The translations under genes and the position numbers were made by a program. The notes beneath the pieces were generated by a model that worked only from the letters and a program-made list of their open reading frames with translations, was not told the origin of the DNA and ran no database searches. Of a stretch of 64,000 nt of DNA, positions 1 to 11,894 are shown piece after piece. This DNA is from Megalobrama amblycephala (taxonomy: Eukaryota > Chordata > Actinopteri > Cypriniformes > Xenocyprididae): the NCBI RefSeq assembly GCF_018812025.1, contig NC_063045.1:16706046-16770045 (forward strand), written 5' to 3'. Position 1 is the stretch's first letter; each line of letters starts with the position of its first letter.

Positions 1-529
1 CTATCTTAATATTATAAAGCAACAAAATACTTTTTTTGCACCAAAAAAACAAAACAAAATAAAGACTTTTCAACAATATCTGTATGGGCTGATTTCAAAA
101 CACTGCTTCATGAAGCTTCTGAGATTTATGAATCTTTTGTTTCGAATGAGTGATTCGGATCTCCTATCAAACGGCTAAACTGCTGAAATCACGTGACTTT
201 GGCACTCCGATTCACTGATTTGATTCGTAAAGCTCTGAAGCAGTGTTTTGAAATCGGCCCATATAGATGTTGTTGAAAAGTCTTTATTTAGTTTTTTTGG
301 CGCACAAAACGTATTCTTGTTGCTTTATAATATTAAGATAGAACCACTGAACTCGCATGAACTGATTTAAATATGTTTTTAGTACCAATAGAGACCTCAC
401 TGAGCCATCGGATTTCATCAACAATATCTTAATTTGTGTTCCGAAGATGAACGAAGGTCTTATGAGCGTGGGACGACATGAGGGTGAGTAATTAATGACA
501 GAATTTTCATTTTTGGGTGAAGTAACCCT
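1..529. repeat. TTAA MITE family A, right part (cut by window edge)
   Basis: The last ~530 bases of a non-autonomous DNA element. The right end reads GGGTGAAGTAACCCT and is followed by TTAA at 530-533, the complement of the AGGGTTAGTTCACCC left end seen in complete copies here. The interior carries the family's inverted arms (ACACTGCTTCATGAAGC near 100 and its complement near 240). It matches the complete copy at 43580-44309 over its whole length. The left end lies outside the window. Confidence 0.85.
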
Positions 530-533
530 TTAA

Positions 534-1769
534 CAACTTTGATTAACAAAATAACATTTTAGTGAAAATTTGTGTTATTAATATTTTTCACATTTAATAT
601 TTTCACTTTTTCTTTTACTGCTTCTTATAGCCAGAAGACATAAACAATATGAGTGTTAAAATAATATTTAAAAATTAATAACCTTAATAATCTTTTCTGT
701 ATAAAGTTTTATAACCAGTTTTATTAGCCATTACATTCAACACCGAACACAATATTTATTGTATTGTAATTAGGCCGGAACAGTCTTTGTAGTTTTCCCC
801 ATTCCATTTTCTTTCATGCTCCAGTCCAGATTTTCTTTTTTAGCTAAAAATAGACATCGTATTTGTCTAGAGCAAATTTAGTGAAATAAAATTGCATTTA
901 TTTCTCCATAAAAGTGTTATTTTTCCATGTATATATAGAGTAAATCATCTTGTAACCTATTTTTTAATTAAAGCAAAAGTAATCTCAATCTTTCCATCAA
1001 GGAATGATTGGTGTCTAACCTGCTGAAATGTTTGCTGACCTTTTCCTGAGGGACAAGCGACGGTAAGACTTTCTGTAGCACTCAGACCCATTTAGTCATC
1101 CTTTTTTGTCTGCTTCCTCTATCATCAAGGGTCACTATTGTGCCGGCTCAGGTACCGACTAATGCAGAGCAAATACTTCTACCTAACCATTAACACAGGG
1201 CCACTGTTTGAACAGCGCGACACACTGGAATGGCATTTATGATGGTGGGCTGTTTTGATAGGGAAGAATCTTCATCAATTAGCTCTCTACACTCTTCCCA
1301 GGGTAGATTGAGTGTGTGTGTGTGTGTGCTTGTGTGTTAGACAGAAAGAGATACAGTTTGCCCTGCGTTTAATGGCACTCTAACTTGAGAGCCGATCATT
1401 AACCCATTAGAATAACATGTCTCTGGCTGGGAGGTTCTTTGAGACGGGAAAGCCCTGGGAGATTTGCGTCATAGCGCTTACTGTAAACCTCCGAGACGCA
1501 GGGGAGATGTTGAGAGACATCATAATGTCTCGTGTTCGTCTCGGGACAGAGCCTTGCTCATTACGAGAGGTGTTAACAGCCGTAAGTTATGAACGTACAG
1601 TACATGCACTATAGGGAAATCCAAAGTTTTGTTTTTACTTTCCTAATGGTTTCAAAAACGGTTAACTATGATATATAATGGTTGATTTCATTGATTGTAC
1701 TGTTAAAACTTGTGTGTTATTTGAGCTGTAAAGCTGTTAAAATCAACATTTTACAGTGGTAAATTTTCA
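534..1769. other. No gene seen; AT-rich then mixed sequence with a TG run
   Basis: AT-rich to about 1000, then more balanced composition. A (GT)n run lies at 1312-1328. The only open frame, 65 codons at 1417-1614, has no recognisable motif or flanking splice signals and is treated as chance. No hairpin MITE or coding feature is supported. Confidence 0.6.
1312..1328. repeat. (GT)n microsatellite
   Basis: Short uninterrupted GT dinucleotide run followed by CTTGTGTG. Confidence 0.85.
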
Positions 1770-1957
1770 ATTGTGATTTTAATTCTCGTAATTGTGACTA
1801 TATTTAATAGTTGAGACTTCAAATCTCAAACTTTGTTTCTTCTAATTGTACGTTTATTTCTCATAATTAAGATTTCTTTCAAATGTGACTTTTGTTTCTC
1901 AAAATTGCAACTTTATTTCCAATAATTGTGTCTTCGTTTCTTGTAATTGTGACATAC
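1770..1957. repeat. Degenerate AATTGTGACT/TTTATTTCTC minisatellite tract
   Basis: Repeated modules such as TCGTAATTGTGACTA, CTTCTAATTGTACG, TTTATTTCTCATAATT and CTTTATTTCCAATAATTG recur every ~21-40 bases. They resemble decayed units of the 42-bp minisatellite at 51853-52745. The match is judged by eye. Confidence 0.55.
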
Positions 1958-2135
1958 TACCGTTCAAAACTTTAGGGTCAGTACGATTTTTTCCCCCAAA
2001 GAAACTGATACTGTAATAGTGCATTAAATTGATCAAAATTGACAATAAAGAGATTTATAATGTTACAAAAGATTTCTATTTCAAATGAATGCTGTCGAAC
2101 TTTTTATTCATTTATTTTCAACATTGATAATAATA
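1958..2135. repeat. Interspersed fish repeat, CTACCGTTCAAAACTTT family
   Basis: Begins CTACCGTTCAAAACTTTAGG and continues with GTCAGTACGATTTTTT and a weakly matching body. This resembles a widespread fish repeat (CTACCGTTCAAAAGTTTGGG). Family recognition is from memory; the right boundary is uncertain. Confidence 0.55.
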
Positions 2136-3684
2136 AGAAATGTTCGTAATCAGCATAAGTGTTGAACCCATTATATTCCTTTAATAGACCATTTTAGCTC
2201 ACTTTAACATCTAATAACACACAGTTCAAGCAGATTAAATGATTTGAATCTCTTTTTAAACATTACGTGCCATGGAATATGTACTTGTAAACAAAAGATA
2301 GTCATTTTCCAATTGGCTCTGACAGAAACCTCAAATGCTTATTTAAAGTAAAGCATATCATGTTCTCAAGTCTTCATTCTGAAGAGCCACACTATTGACA
2401 TCATGTCATTAAGGTCCGTGAGATTGTATTTGTTTTGGCTCAAGCGGGCAAAGCATTGCGTTGAAGATTGCTCTTATTTCTTCCTTCTCTGTACAGCCTC
2501 TTCTTCCTGTTTGGCAGCCGACCCGTTCGCCTGGATCTGGAAGATTTCCCGAATCAAACATGCGACTTCAATTTGGGCCAACGAAGAAAACAATCACATT
2601 TTCCCCTCCCTCAGATTCAGTTCCTGACAGCAGATTGAGATGTGGTCGCCACAAAGAAGTCTGGCTTTGACGGAAGTTTGGACGGAGTATTTCAGGGGTC
2701 CTGAATGTAAATTGGGCTTAAAGGGAGATGCTTGGCAGACTCGGGTAACCCGGTCCAAAACGTTGTATATTTTTGGAGCAGCGCGGCTGGTGGGAACAGA
2801 TTGAGGTAACGTGAGGTGGACCACCCATGTCCGTTCTGTCCAAGAGAGCTGCACCGCCGTTAATTAGAGCCATTCTCCGAGGTGGATTCTGCGGCCGGGA
2901 CACCTGTGAACTCAGAAGTGGGCCGTTGCACATGCAAAACGGCCCGAGTCATGTTTTGAGCACCAGTGGCCAATAAAAAATCACTTCCAGCTCCTGCAGA
3001 CACCCAGAAATCGTCCACATATATTTCTGCACACCAAGAAAACCGTGCTGTTGACACATTACAGTGGCGTGAATATTTTAATAGTCCCTTCAAAGGTGCT
3101 CGTCACCCTAATGTGTGAAAATAAATGTTGTTCTTCACAAAATCCAGGCTTCCAGGTCTTCGTTCATGAAACATGAAATATTTTACTGGAATCCGACTGG
3201 ATATAAATGGGAGTTCAATCTCTCTCCGCAGTGGTCTGGGGGCCTTTACAGGGACTTTGAGGTGTTTTGCCTCATGTGGATACCAATAAATCTGTCACCC
3301 GCAGAGATTCGTCTCCCGCCCTCTGTAGGGAACAAATTGTGGCGTTCGGGGAGGGTTGAGGGGGGAGAAGTGACCTGCCAAAGCGCTCCATTTATCACAG
3401 GGACAAAACGCTCCCAATTCTTTCTGCTGACCGCCAAGAACCTTCTGCGAAGCACATTCAGAAGATGCACGTTTTTGAATATTTTCATTGAATCAATACA
3501 CCTATTTGCAAGTGACGTTAAAACATCTGGGTAGAAAGAAGTGGGGGAATGAGACTATTAAATTTCACATGTAGTTTTCAGATATAAGTAATCAAACTGA
3601 GAAGATGTAGGGCTTAATTTTAAAAACCCAACATGTCAAATTTACTCAAAAGTGGATTACGCAACCAGATACACGAATCAATGT
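2136..3684. other. Repeat-poor island, no gene identified
   Basis: Balanced base composition without recognised repeats or long microsatellites, unlike its AT-rich flanks. Several overlapping open frames exist (the largest, 139 codons at 3115-3534 on the plus strand, has an 80-codon shadow on the other strand), but none shows a recognisable domain or convincing splice sites. Sequence like this in fish is often conserved non-coding or old unique DNA; only alignment could tell. Confidence 0.45.
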
Positions 3685-3778
3685 CATCTTTTGTAACATT
3701 ATAATCAATGATTAATTTAATGCATCCTTGCTGAATAAAGTATCAACTTCATAAAAAAAAGAAAAAAAAAAAGAAAAT
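3685..3778. repeat. Interspersed repeat fragment with poly-A tract
   Basis: Contains AATTTAATGCATCCTTGCTG followed by AATAAAGTATCAACTTCAT and an A-rich tail at 3752-3775. This resembles the other end of the CTACCGTTCAAAA fish repeat found at 1958. The left limit is approximate. Confidence 0.55.
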
Positions 3779-3965
3779 CGCATTGACTCCAAACTGAATG
3801 GTGGAGTATATGTCACAATTACAAGAAATTAAGGCACGGTTATTGGAAATGAAGTCACAATCGAAAGAAATGGTAATTATGAAATATAAAGTCACAATTA
3901 CAAGTCGAAACTGTGAGACATAAAGTCTCAAGTATAAGTCACAATTACAAAAAAATAAAGTTGCG
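3779..3965. repeat. Degenerate minisatellite tract (GTCACAATTACAAG modules)
   Basis: Modules GTCACAATTACAAG, AAGTCACAATCGAAAG, AAAGTCACAATTACAAGTC and AAGTCACAATTACAAAAA recur at ~20-60 base spacing. They look like the complement of the modules at 1770-1957, so the two tracts are probably related degenerate minisatellites flanking the repeat-poor island at 2136-3684. Confidence 0.5.
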
Positions 3966-5911
3966 GAAACTTAAGACTTAATATCTTATTGTTCTTGCTT
4001 ATCAGCATGCTACCATTGCAACTACAAATCCTAGTACTGAATGCAGGTAGTTAAGTCAACCTTTTTGGTGCATGTTATGCCATTTTCTGGTCTTTATAAG
4101 GATACTTATACAAACATTGTCTTAAAAGCATTGAATACATCAATGCAAAGTACAGTGCTTTTATACAAAATGATTCATTGAAATATGTTGCCAATCACAA
4201 AGACTGATATATAGAGCGTAGGCGGTCCCGAAAGCAACACAGCATATTTGTTCACTATTGACTCTCATTCAAATCAGCCGTTCTGACACATAAGTATTGA
4301 CGTGTTCGTTTGGGTCAGCATATTACACCTGATGCAATATTCAATCACATTATTCATAGTACTGTCAGACATACCTTATTATGCATTCAACTGAATTATA
4401 AAGTAGCTGGACTGGTGATCAACGACAAATAAACAACAGCCGCAAGTTGGACTAAAGCAAACCCCGCTCTCATTGGTTGATGAGGGCGGGCTGCGTGTGC
4501 GCTAGCGAATTGCACATCTCGTAGGTTATGATTGATTGGCCATCCGCCAATGGCAGTCAATAAAGGGCGTATAAAGGAAATAAACAAAACTCATTCTCAA
4601 TGGCAGGAATCTGGGAAGACAGATCATGGTAACAGCCAATAATAAATGGATCATGCTTCTATGTTTTTAAAACCCCTGGCAGATGTATTGAATGGGAAAC
4701 CTTGTGTGGGAGAAAATAGACCTTTATTGATCAGAAACAAGCGGTGCGGGGAAAAAGACATGAAAGGAAAGGAATTGGAAGCAAGCTGCTAACACTGAGC
4801 AACCAAGGTTTTCTCATGCAAGGTGTATGCGGCGCCTGTAATCTTTTTATCTCGTAACCAACGCATTGATTTGAATTTTATATGAAAAGACCATCTTATA
4901 CAATCCACTTCACATTGAGACTGATATCAATGTCGGGATAATGTGGAAAATGCCATGTATTTAGTTAGTTCAGTTGCAGACTAAATGAATCCGAACTTGT
5001 CTTCTCTTCTCGCCGGCGTGAATTCCCAAATAATCCCATTTTCTTTCCCTCCTCCTGAGAACGGCTGCACGCAAGCCGACCGATCTCGACCAAACCTCTG
5101 GTTCCGGCCCAAACGAAACATCCAGGTCCCGAATAAAAAGCTGGCTTGCGATGGTGTGGTCTCAAAATACTTTGTCTGTGGCCAGACAATTAAGGACTTA
5201 GGTGTGGCAGAAGGGAAGAATGTGGAAATCGGATCTTTGCAGAGAGCACGGCCCCACACCCTGTAGTCTTGGCTTCCTGCAAATGCCACATGCACCCGTA
5301 CGGAGTAGCGAGACTCCATGAGGGTTGTCCTCCATTGTGTTCGGCTCTCTACTGAGAGATCTAAGGAGACCGGGGCCCGGCTCTTCCCCCTACATAACCC
5401 ATGGGACACCAATGGGAACCTATCCATCAAAGGCAGTGACATTCGACCCGTGTTTTGGGAAGAGCTGCTTTCGGTCGCTCTGGATCCAGGCGTAGTTATA
5501 TAATGTGGCGGAACCCTAAAATTTGGTTTGCATGTAAAATTTGTAACTTGGTAAAAGTGTAGTAAAAAGGTTGCAGACACGGCCGATGCCCTGATAACAC
5601 TGGACAAGATAAATGGCTCCAAACAGGAAAAGGTACAGCCTGTTCAGCTGTACATGGCCCCCAAGGGTCACACCGATATCCTCCCTTTAAAATCTTTGAC
5701 TGCATACCCAAACCTCCTGTGATCACACGATATGGCACAGTTACAGATGGTTAGTGCCAAGATTTGTTTTAAAAAATGTAAAACTAATTCACAAATCAAG
5801 CAAATTTGATATTGCATTTCTCATCCTGAATTTCATACATTTTTATATTTACATTTTCAATTAGACTTTTCACTCCAGTTTTTATGCTGTCAATACAATC
5901 TGTAATGGTAT
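3966..5911. other. Repeat-poor island; long but unrecognised open frame
   Basis: Mostly unique sequence. 4390-4620 is moderately GC-rich. 4980-5740 is the most GC-balanced part and contains the longest open frame of the window, 213 codons on the minus strand (4981-5622). That frame has no recognisable domain, signal peptide or low-complexity pattern, and overlaps open frames of 93 and 61 codons on the other strand. It is therefore not annotated as a gene. Possibly conserved non-coding DNA. Confidence 0.45.
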
Positions 5912-6564
5912 TGAAACTTAAAGACACCCTGTGATGAAAATCAAGTTTTTAATGTTGTTTATGTCTATGTGGTGTTTTATGAGAAACCATGTGCAAATTC
6001 ATCAGTCAACACTATTGCTGAGTAGTTTCTGTTTAAAACTGCAGTGAAAAAAGACACTGCCAGATGGCGAACGGGAACATGGTTTGTGTAACATTAGCAA
6101 CACGTTATTAGCTGTTTGATAACATAAAGCAAAAGGCTTATCGTGTTAATTGCCGTTATGTGTCCGATGTTGTAGAGAGCGATACATAAAACGCATTACA
6201 TTTCTGATACATCAACTTTACAAGTCTGTATAATTCACTCTTCCACTTCTTCTGAATCAGTTTCTGGTTTAAACATATATGGCTGAAAAAACAAACAAAC
6301 AAAAAAACTGTATTTCTACTTGCCATCGTGTAGCGTTTACTACAGTAAAGTTGATCGAGTGGATCTCTGAGCTTGTGCGAGTGAGTGGAGACGGGGCTAA
6401 TTTGCATATTCATGGATCTGAAAATACTAGTAAAACAAAGGAAAACTACTTGGCCAGTAAAAGGTTGAGTAATTTCTACTTTGTTGAAGTTCCTTTTGCA
6501 ATACATTTTACTCAAACAATATAACACTGAATTAAACCATGCTTTTAAAGAAACATCTAAGTAA
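5912..6564. repeat. Probable interspersed repeat beginning at TTAA
   Basis: Starts right after CTTAA with AGACACCCTGTGATGAAAAT and contains GTTAATTGCCGTTATGTGTC, AATTTGCATATTCATGG and ACAAGTCTGTATAATTCAC, a style typical of mid-length fish DNA repeats. No second copy lies in this window and the right end is not clear, so this is a tentative call. Confidence 0.35.
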
Positions 6565-7016
6565 ATAAATAAATAATACAATAGACCATATCTTCATATT
6601 AGAGATAACACTGCATCTGAACACAGAGATCTCAGTACTTGGTACACAATACACAATGACGGTAACATTCGATGGATTGTTTTGAGTGTGAATGTGGTCC
6701 AAATATCACAAAATGGCAAGTTACTAAACATAACCACAAAAGCAATGATAAAACAGTGTAAAAACAGTTGGAAAACAGTGAAAAATTGACCTCATTAATT
6801 ATTCAAGGCCCAGTGCATGATGGGAACACCAGTATCAGAAAGTTAATTTTATAATGTTGATATTTAAGCTTTAATTTCTACAAGCTTAAATTGAGTACTA
6901 ACATAGAATTTATTTATTTTTTTATTTTTTTATTTTAGCCTGAACTATAACTTTTTCATGTAAAAATTACATTTGTTTTTTACTGTAGTATTTACTTCAC
7001 CATAAAATCATTTTTA
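6565..7016. other. AT-rich sequence, no gene seen
   Basis: AT-rich with short runs such as TTTATTTTTTTATTTTTTTA near 6908. No repeat boundary or coding feature can be supported. Confidence 0.5.
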
Positions 7017-7047
7017 CAGTGGGGTCTCAGACTTTTGGATCCCACTA
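7017..7047. repeat. TA-flanked miniature palindrome with Tc1-type end
   Basis: The sequence starts CAGTGGGGTCTCAG and ends GGATCCCACTA, with TA on both sides (7015-7016 and 7048-7049). CAGTG...CACTG ends with TA duplication are typical of Tc1/mariner elements. At 31 bases this is either an extremely deleted copy or a solo terminal hairpin. Confidence 0.5.
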
Positions 7048-7049
7048 TA

Positions 7050-8050
7050 TGTTTACTTCTATTTTTAAAATGTACATTTTATTTAAAAAATATGAAAATA
7101 AAATAATGATATAGTATAATATATAAGTTGCATTCAGTTTCTTCGAGTTTCTTTCTGAGAAAATATCACAGGTGAAATTCTTTGCTGGCTCCAAGTAACT
7201 TTATTTGTGCAACCAAATCGCGCTAGAAATCAGATCTGGTGGGCAGAAGAAAGAAGAACAAATTGAATCATCCTTCAAAAGGTATATCATCAACTGACGT
7301 CCAAGAAATAGGCAGTGCAGTAATAGGCCCTTTACCTTGACTCTCGCAGACTCTAGAAGTACAGGTACACCGCTCAAAGTGGTTTCTTTCGGGTTCTCTC
7401 CTTCTCATCAAGGCTCTATAGTCTCCAGTCAGACCTCTTTTGATTGATGAGGACTATATAGCAGCACCCTGTTCAGAAGGACACTTTGACCCCTTCGGTC
7501 TAATTCAGAGCTATCAGAGCTCAAATTTCCTCAGTTTGATTAAAAATGTTATTGCATTTTTGATTCAACAAAAATTTGTTTTTAGAGAATGTCAAATTTT
7601 CCTCTTGATTTTAATGAGGATTTTTGTTTCCAAGCTCACCTGGCAGCAATGCGCTGATTTTTCCAACTGAGGCAAACTTAGCCAGACTATAATGGCCTAC
7701 GTTAATGGAAACTGGAGCGGAAACTAAGGAGGTGGTGGGTCATGGGATTTCCTGACATGATTGTATCAATACGTTTAACATGTTCCTCTTCCATGTTTTA
7801 CAATCAGACCGCAGCCCCCCTCCGGCCTGCCAAGCCCTTCCCACATAAAACAAGTCAGCATGTCCGTTCTCTGGAGCTTGGAAAGACATTGATGAATCAT
7901 CTGAGAGCAAGATGCCATCGCAGTCTGGTCTCCACCCCTTCAAGGAGTCCTCCTCTTATCCCGCTCACGTCTGACATCCCGGGACTATCAGTGCTCTGTC
8001 TGCACACAACGTTTGACCTGACTGCTCAAGCTGTTCACATTGTGTCTACA
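7050..8050. other. Unique sequence, no gene identified
   Basis: AT-rich to 7160, then balanced sequence to 8050. Open frames of 140 codons (7742-8164, plus) and 76 codons (7440-7670, plus) have no recognisable domains, and the first runs into the low-complexity block that follows. Not called as genes. Confidence 0.45.
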
Positions 8051-9360
8051 TTTTTATTGTCAATCAACATTAAAAGTAATATTTCTTTATTATTTTTCAT
8101 TTTTTTTAATTTAATAATTTATTTATATTTAATATTTTTTGTTATTACTTTGTTATTATTTTGATTAAAATAAAAAAAAATAATGGAAATATAATAATAA
8201 TAATAGAATCAACATTAAAAGTAATATTTCGTTATTATTTTTTAAGCATTATTTCTTATTTTTTATTTATATTATATTTAATAATATTATGTTATTACAT
8301 ATTATTTATATATTTCCACAATTTTTTCTAAATTATAAAATTATATTTAAAATAATTAAAAATAAAAAGAATAGAAATGTAATAATACTAATTATTATTA
8401 TTATCATTATTATTATAGAATCAAAATTAAAATCAATATTTCTTTTATTTATTTTTTTATTAATTCATATTTAAAATTAATTATTATTTATAATCATATT
8501 TAATAACATTATGGTATTAGATATTATTTTGTTATATTTATTAATATTATGTTATTACATATTATTTTTATTTACATTATGATTAATAATATGTTATTAT
8601 TATTATTACTTTTATATTTCCATTATTTTGAATAGTGGAAATATAATAATAATAGAATCAACATTAAAAGTAATGTTTCTTTATTATTTCTTATGCATTA
8701 TTTGTTATTTTTATTTATATTATGTTTAATAATATTATGTTATTACATATTATTTATATATTTCCACAATTTTATGAAATGATAAATTAATTAAAAATAA
8801 AAAGAATAGAAATTATTATTATAGAATCAATATTAAAATCAATATTTCTTTAATTTATTTCTTTATTATTTTTATTAATAATATTTTAAATGAATTATTA
8901 TTTATAATTAGATTTAATAACATTATGGTATTAGATATTATTTTGATATATTTAATAATATTATGTTATTCCATATTATTTTCATTTATAGTACATTTAA
9001 TAATAATAATAATATGTTATTATTATTATTAATACTTTTATATTTCAACTATTTAGATTTTTCAGTTACATATAAATTAATTAAAATAGTGGAAATATAA
9101 TAATAACAGAATCATTATTATTATTATTATTATTATGTTATTGTTATTAAATTATTAAAAGTAATGTTTCTTTATTATTTCTTATTCATCATATTTATTA
9201 TACTGAATATTATAATATTATGTTTTACATATTATTATTATTATTGTTATTATATTTCCACTATTTTGATATTTTAATTATATGTAAATTAAGTAAAAAT
9301 CAAAATAGCAGAAATATAGTAATAACAATAATAATAATATTTTTTATTAACAATTAAATT
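8051..9360. repeat. Extremely AT-rich block with ~450-bp tandem units
   Basis: About 1.3 kb of nearly pure A/T sequence. GAATCAACATTAAAAGTAAT begins at 8206 and recurs at 8655 (449 bases later). The linked module GAATCAAAATTAAAATCAAT at 8418 recurs with one change at 8824. TAATAACATTATGGTATTAG near 8502 recurs near 8918. Partial units begin at 8061 (AATCAACATTAAAAGTAAT) and about 9150 (ATTAAAAGTAATGTTTC). This is a diverged tandem array with embedded ATT/AAT runs. Confidence 0.75.
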
Positions 9361-10904
9361 TACAATTAATTAAGGGATAATATACTTTAATTATACTTTT
9401 AAATATACTTTGAATCATGTATTAAATCAAGTATACCAATTTAAATCGAGAGACTGGTAAAATATGGTAGTTTTATTATATTTGGAATTGAAGTATACTA
9501 ATGTTGTAAATGAATACGTCCTCTATAATATATTTACGTCACACCACTGCATCTGTAGTGCAGCTGAAATTCAGTGATTTTTCTTTTTGTCAGCTCAAGT
9601 TGAGTTTTTAACGGGAGTCTGAATCTCTCTTGCAGAGCGAATTTAAACGGGTCTGTTTTCCTCAGGAAATATCTGTGGAGCAAACCAAAGGGCTTGAGAT
9701 GAGAGCTAAAGCAATGCTTCCTTCGAGGAGATGTGCACCTCCTAAAAAAGGCCAGGGTTGATTTTCGAAAAGTATAACCTTCGTTGTGTGAATGTTTGAA
9801 ACGGTTACCAGTGTGGAGTCCACAGGGAATATTTTCCTTCATTCACTGTTTAAAGGTAAAGTCTAGATTTAGATAATAATAATGAATCATTTCAGACTCC
9901 TGGATGATCAAGAACCATCACGGACGAGCTGCTTAAACACTGCCACTTACAATAACAAAGACGTGTATATTTTGCACGGTTCTGCCCATATACAATATGT
10001 GCTGAAACTGGTTACGGTAGTTTATTAACTTCTACTTCTGCAAAAATATAGAAGTGGAAATGAATCTGCACCGGTCTAGCTGTGGCTTGGGAAAAAGTGC
10101 ACATGCCACAGTTTGCAGAACCTGGCATGGCGCTGCTCCATGCCTCCCTTCCTTTCCAAGAGGACTAGTGAAATAAATGCAGAAAAAACCCTGATGAGAA
10201 ACTCCAGATTCAGTCGTGTTGACCACACAGGGATTTGGGGATTACATCTTGATTACCATGTTTCAAACATCATCTTGTGGTGAAGAGGGACATTAATCAG
10301 ACCCGAGAAATAACACATTTAGAGACAACAAGACAGACTTGGCAGGAATCGGTTTCAAAATAAAGGTTTGAAAAAGCAAAGGAGGCCCACATGGACCTTT
10401 TTAATGTGAAGGAGTGCTGAGGCAGATGTTCTTACGGTATATTTAGGGTGTTGTGTTACCCTCGAGCAAAAGCGGAGGAACAAGTCTAGCTTATAGAAGC
10501 GAAACGTTTCTAATAAATGAATCTTTGTGAAGAAGTTGTCGCCTTAACAGGTGAATACGGAGTGAAGATTCTCCTCGGTTCAATAGGAAACAGTGGGAAA
10601 AAATCAAATAAGGTCAAATAAGAAGACAAGCCTCGTGGTTCTTCACTTCTGTCGGCCACAGGAAAAGATAGGAAGCCCAGGAACAGGCTTGATCGATGTC
10701 CTGGAGTGCAGAGAGGAAGAAACAACATGGAGGGGTGCAGAGGGCTTGGCTATTTTTGCACCGTCGTACGGAAATGAGCTATAGTCCAAAGAGGAAGCAG
10801 ATAGGCCAGAAAGTGTCGCATAGCAACCGTAAGCAGGAAAGAAGCTTGTGTTTGTAGACATCTGTTGGAGTTACACTTGCGTGCAAGTCAGTCTGGTCTT
10901 TATT
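9361..10904. other. Repeat-poor island, no gene identified
   Basis: After an AT-rich lead-in to 9530 the composition becomes balanced. Open frames (102 codons minus at 9534-9842; three of 63-72 codons at 10510-10861) overlap on opposite strands and show no recognisable domain. No repeat family recognised. Confidence 0.45.
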
Positions 10905-11413
10905 ATTGAAATATATATCGATTTAAATTAACAATGTAATTAATATATTTATTTTTCTAAATATGCTTTATTAATAATAGTATTTCCCTCAGTGTCTCCT
11001 TCACTTTTGACATAATATCAGTGCTCTGCCCATAGAGAACATTTGACCTTACTGTAGCATTATTATATACTACATTTTTTTTATTTTAAATATATAATTG
11101 TTATTAATAATTAAAATATTCTTTGTTTTTTTAAATACTATTTATTATTAAATTAATATTAAAATTAATATGAATTAATTATTTTATTTATAATTAATTT
11201 AATTAATAATTTTTTTTATTTAATTTTATATTTGCCATTAAATATATAAGTAAAAGAAAGTAGGCTACATTGTTGTTTAATATATATGAATGAATTAAGT
11301 TGTATTTTAATAATACTTAAATATTATTAAATGTATAAAAATATAATGCATCTATTTATTATGCATTATTAATATTTATTAAGTGTATTTTTAATTAATA
11401 TATTTTTGATATT

Positions 11414-11416
<3 letters not shown>
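10905..11416. other. AT-rich low-complexity sequence
   Basis: Dominated by TTTATTA/AATTAAT modules without a clear period, leading into the (AT)n tract. Short homology to the 7980 region is visible (ATCAGTGCTCTG followed by a TTTGACCT context at 11019), which suggests an old local duplication. Confidence 0.5.
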
Positions 11417-11492
<76 letters not shown>

Positions 11493-11496
11493 TTTT
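11417..11496. repeat. (AT)n followed by poly-T
   Basis: An uninterrupted AT dinucleotide run of nearly 60 bases runs directly into a run of more than 20 T. Such sites vary in length between individuals and are prone to assembly error. Confidence 0.9.
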
Positions 11497-11894
11497 ATTA
11501 TGTCTTGAACATTAGGGGAGACAATGATTTTTTTTTCTGGTGGTGGGGGTTATTGGGTAATCCAGGTTTATTGTAGTTATTAAGTAATCAATTTAAACTA
11601 TTTGCAAATTTAAAAAAACAACAACAAAAAAACTATATATTCACTCTTATTTGTATGTCTAATATGTTAAAAATGCAAAACATTTCTTATCTCGTCACAT
11701 TTAGTTATGAATTACGTCAATTATATAATATTAATCAAATAGCATGTTTTCAATTCAAAATGGTGAATTTCATAAAAATGTTGAGTAGTTTGCATCACTG
11801 GATATTATTGTCGGTTGCTGAATATTTCAATCATAAGTCGTTAAATATTAAATGTTTAGCTACTTATTCGTCACATACGATTTGGCCATTTCTA
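11497..11894. other. AT-rich unique sequence
   Basis: No repeat boundary recognised. An open frame of 97 codons at 11655-11948 has no domain and runs into the next repeat. Treated as chance. Confidence 0.45.

Noticed and set aside
3115..3534. 139-codon open frame as a gene
   Set aside because: No known domain, no splice-site context and an 80-codon frame on the opposite strand; balanced composition makes such frames likely by chance.
8289..8474. Ile/Phe-rich 61-codon frame resembling a membrane protein
   Set aside because: Product of nearly pure A/T tandem sequence; hydrophobic composition follows from AAT/ATT/TTT codons.
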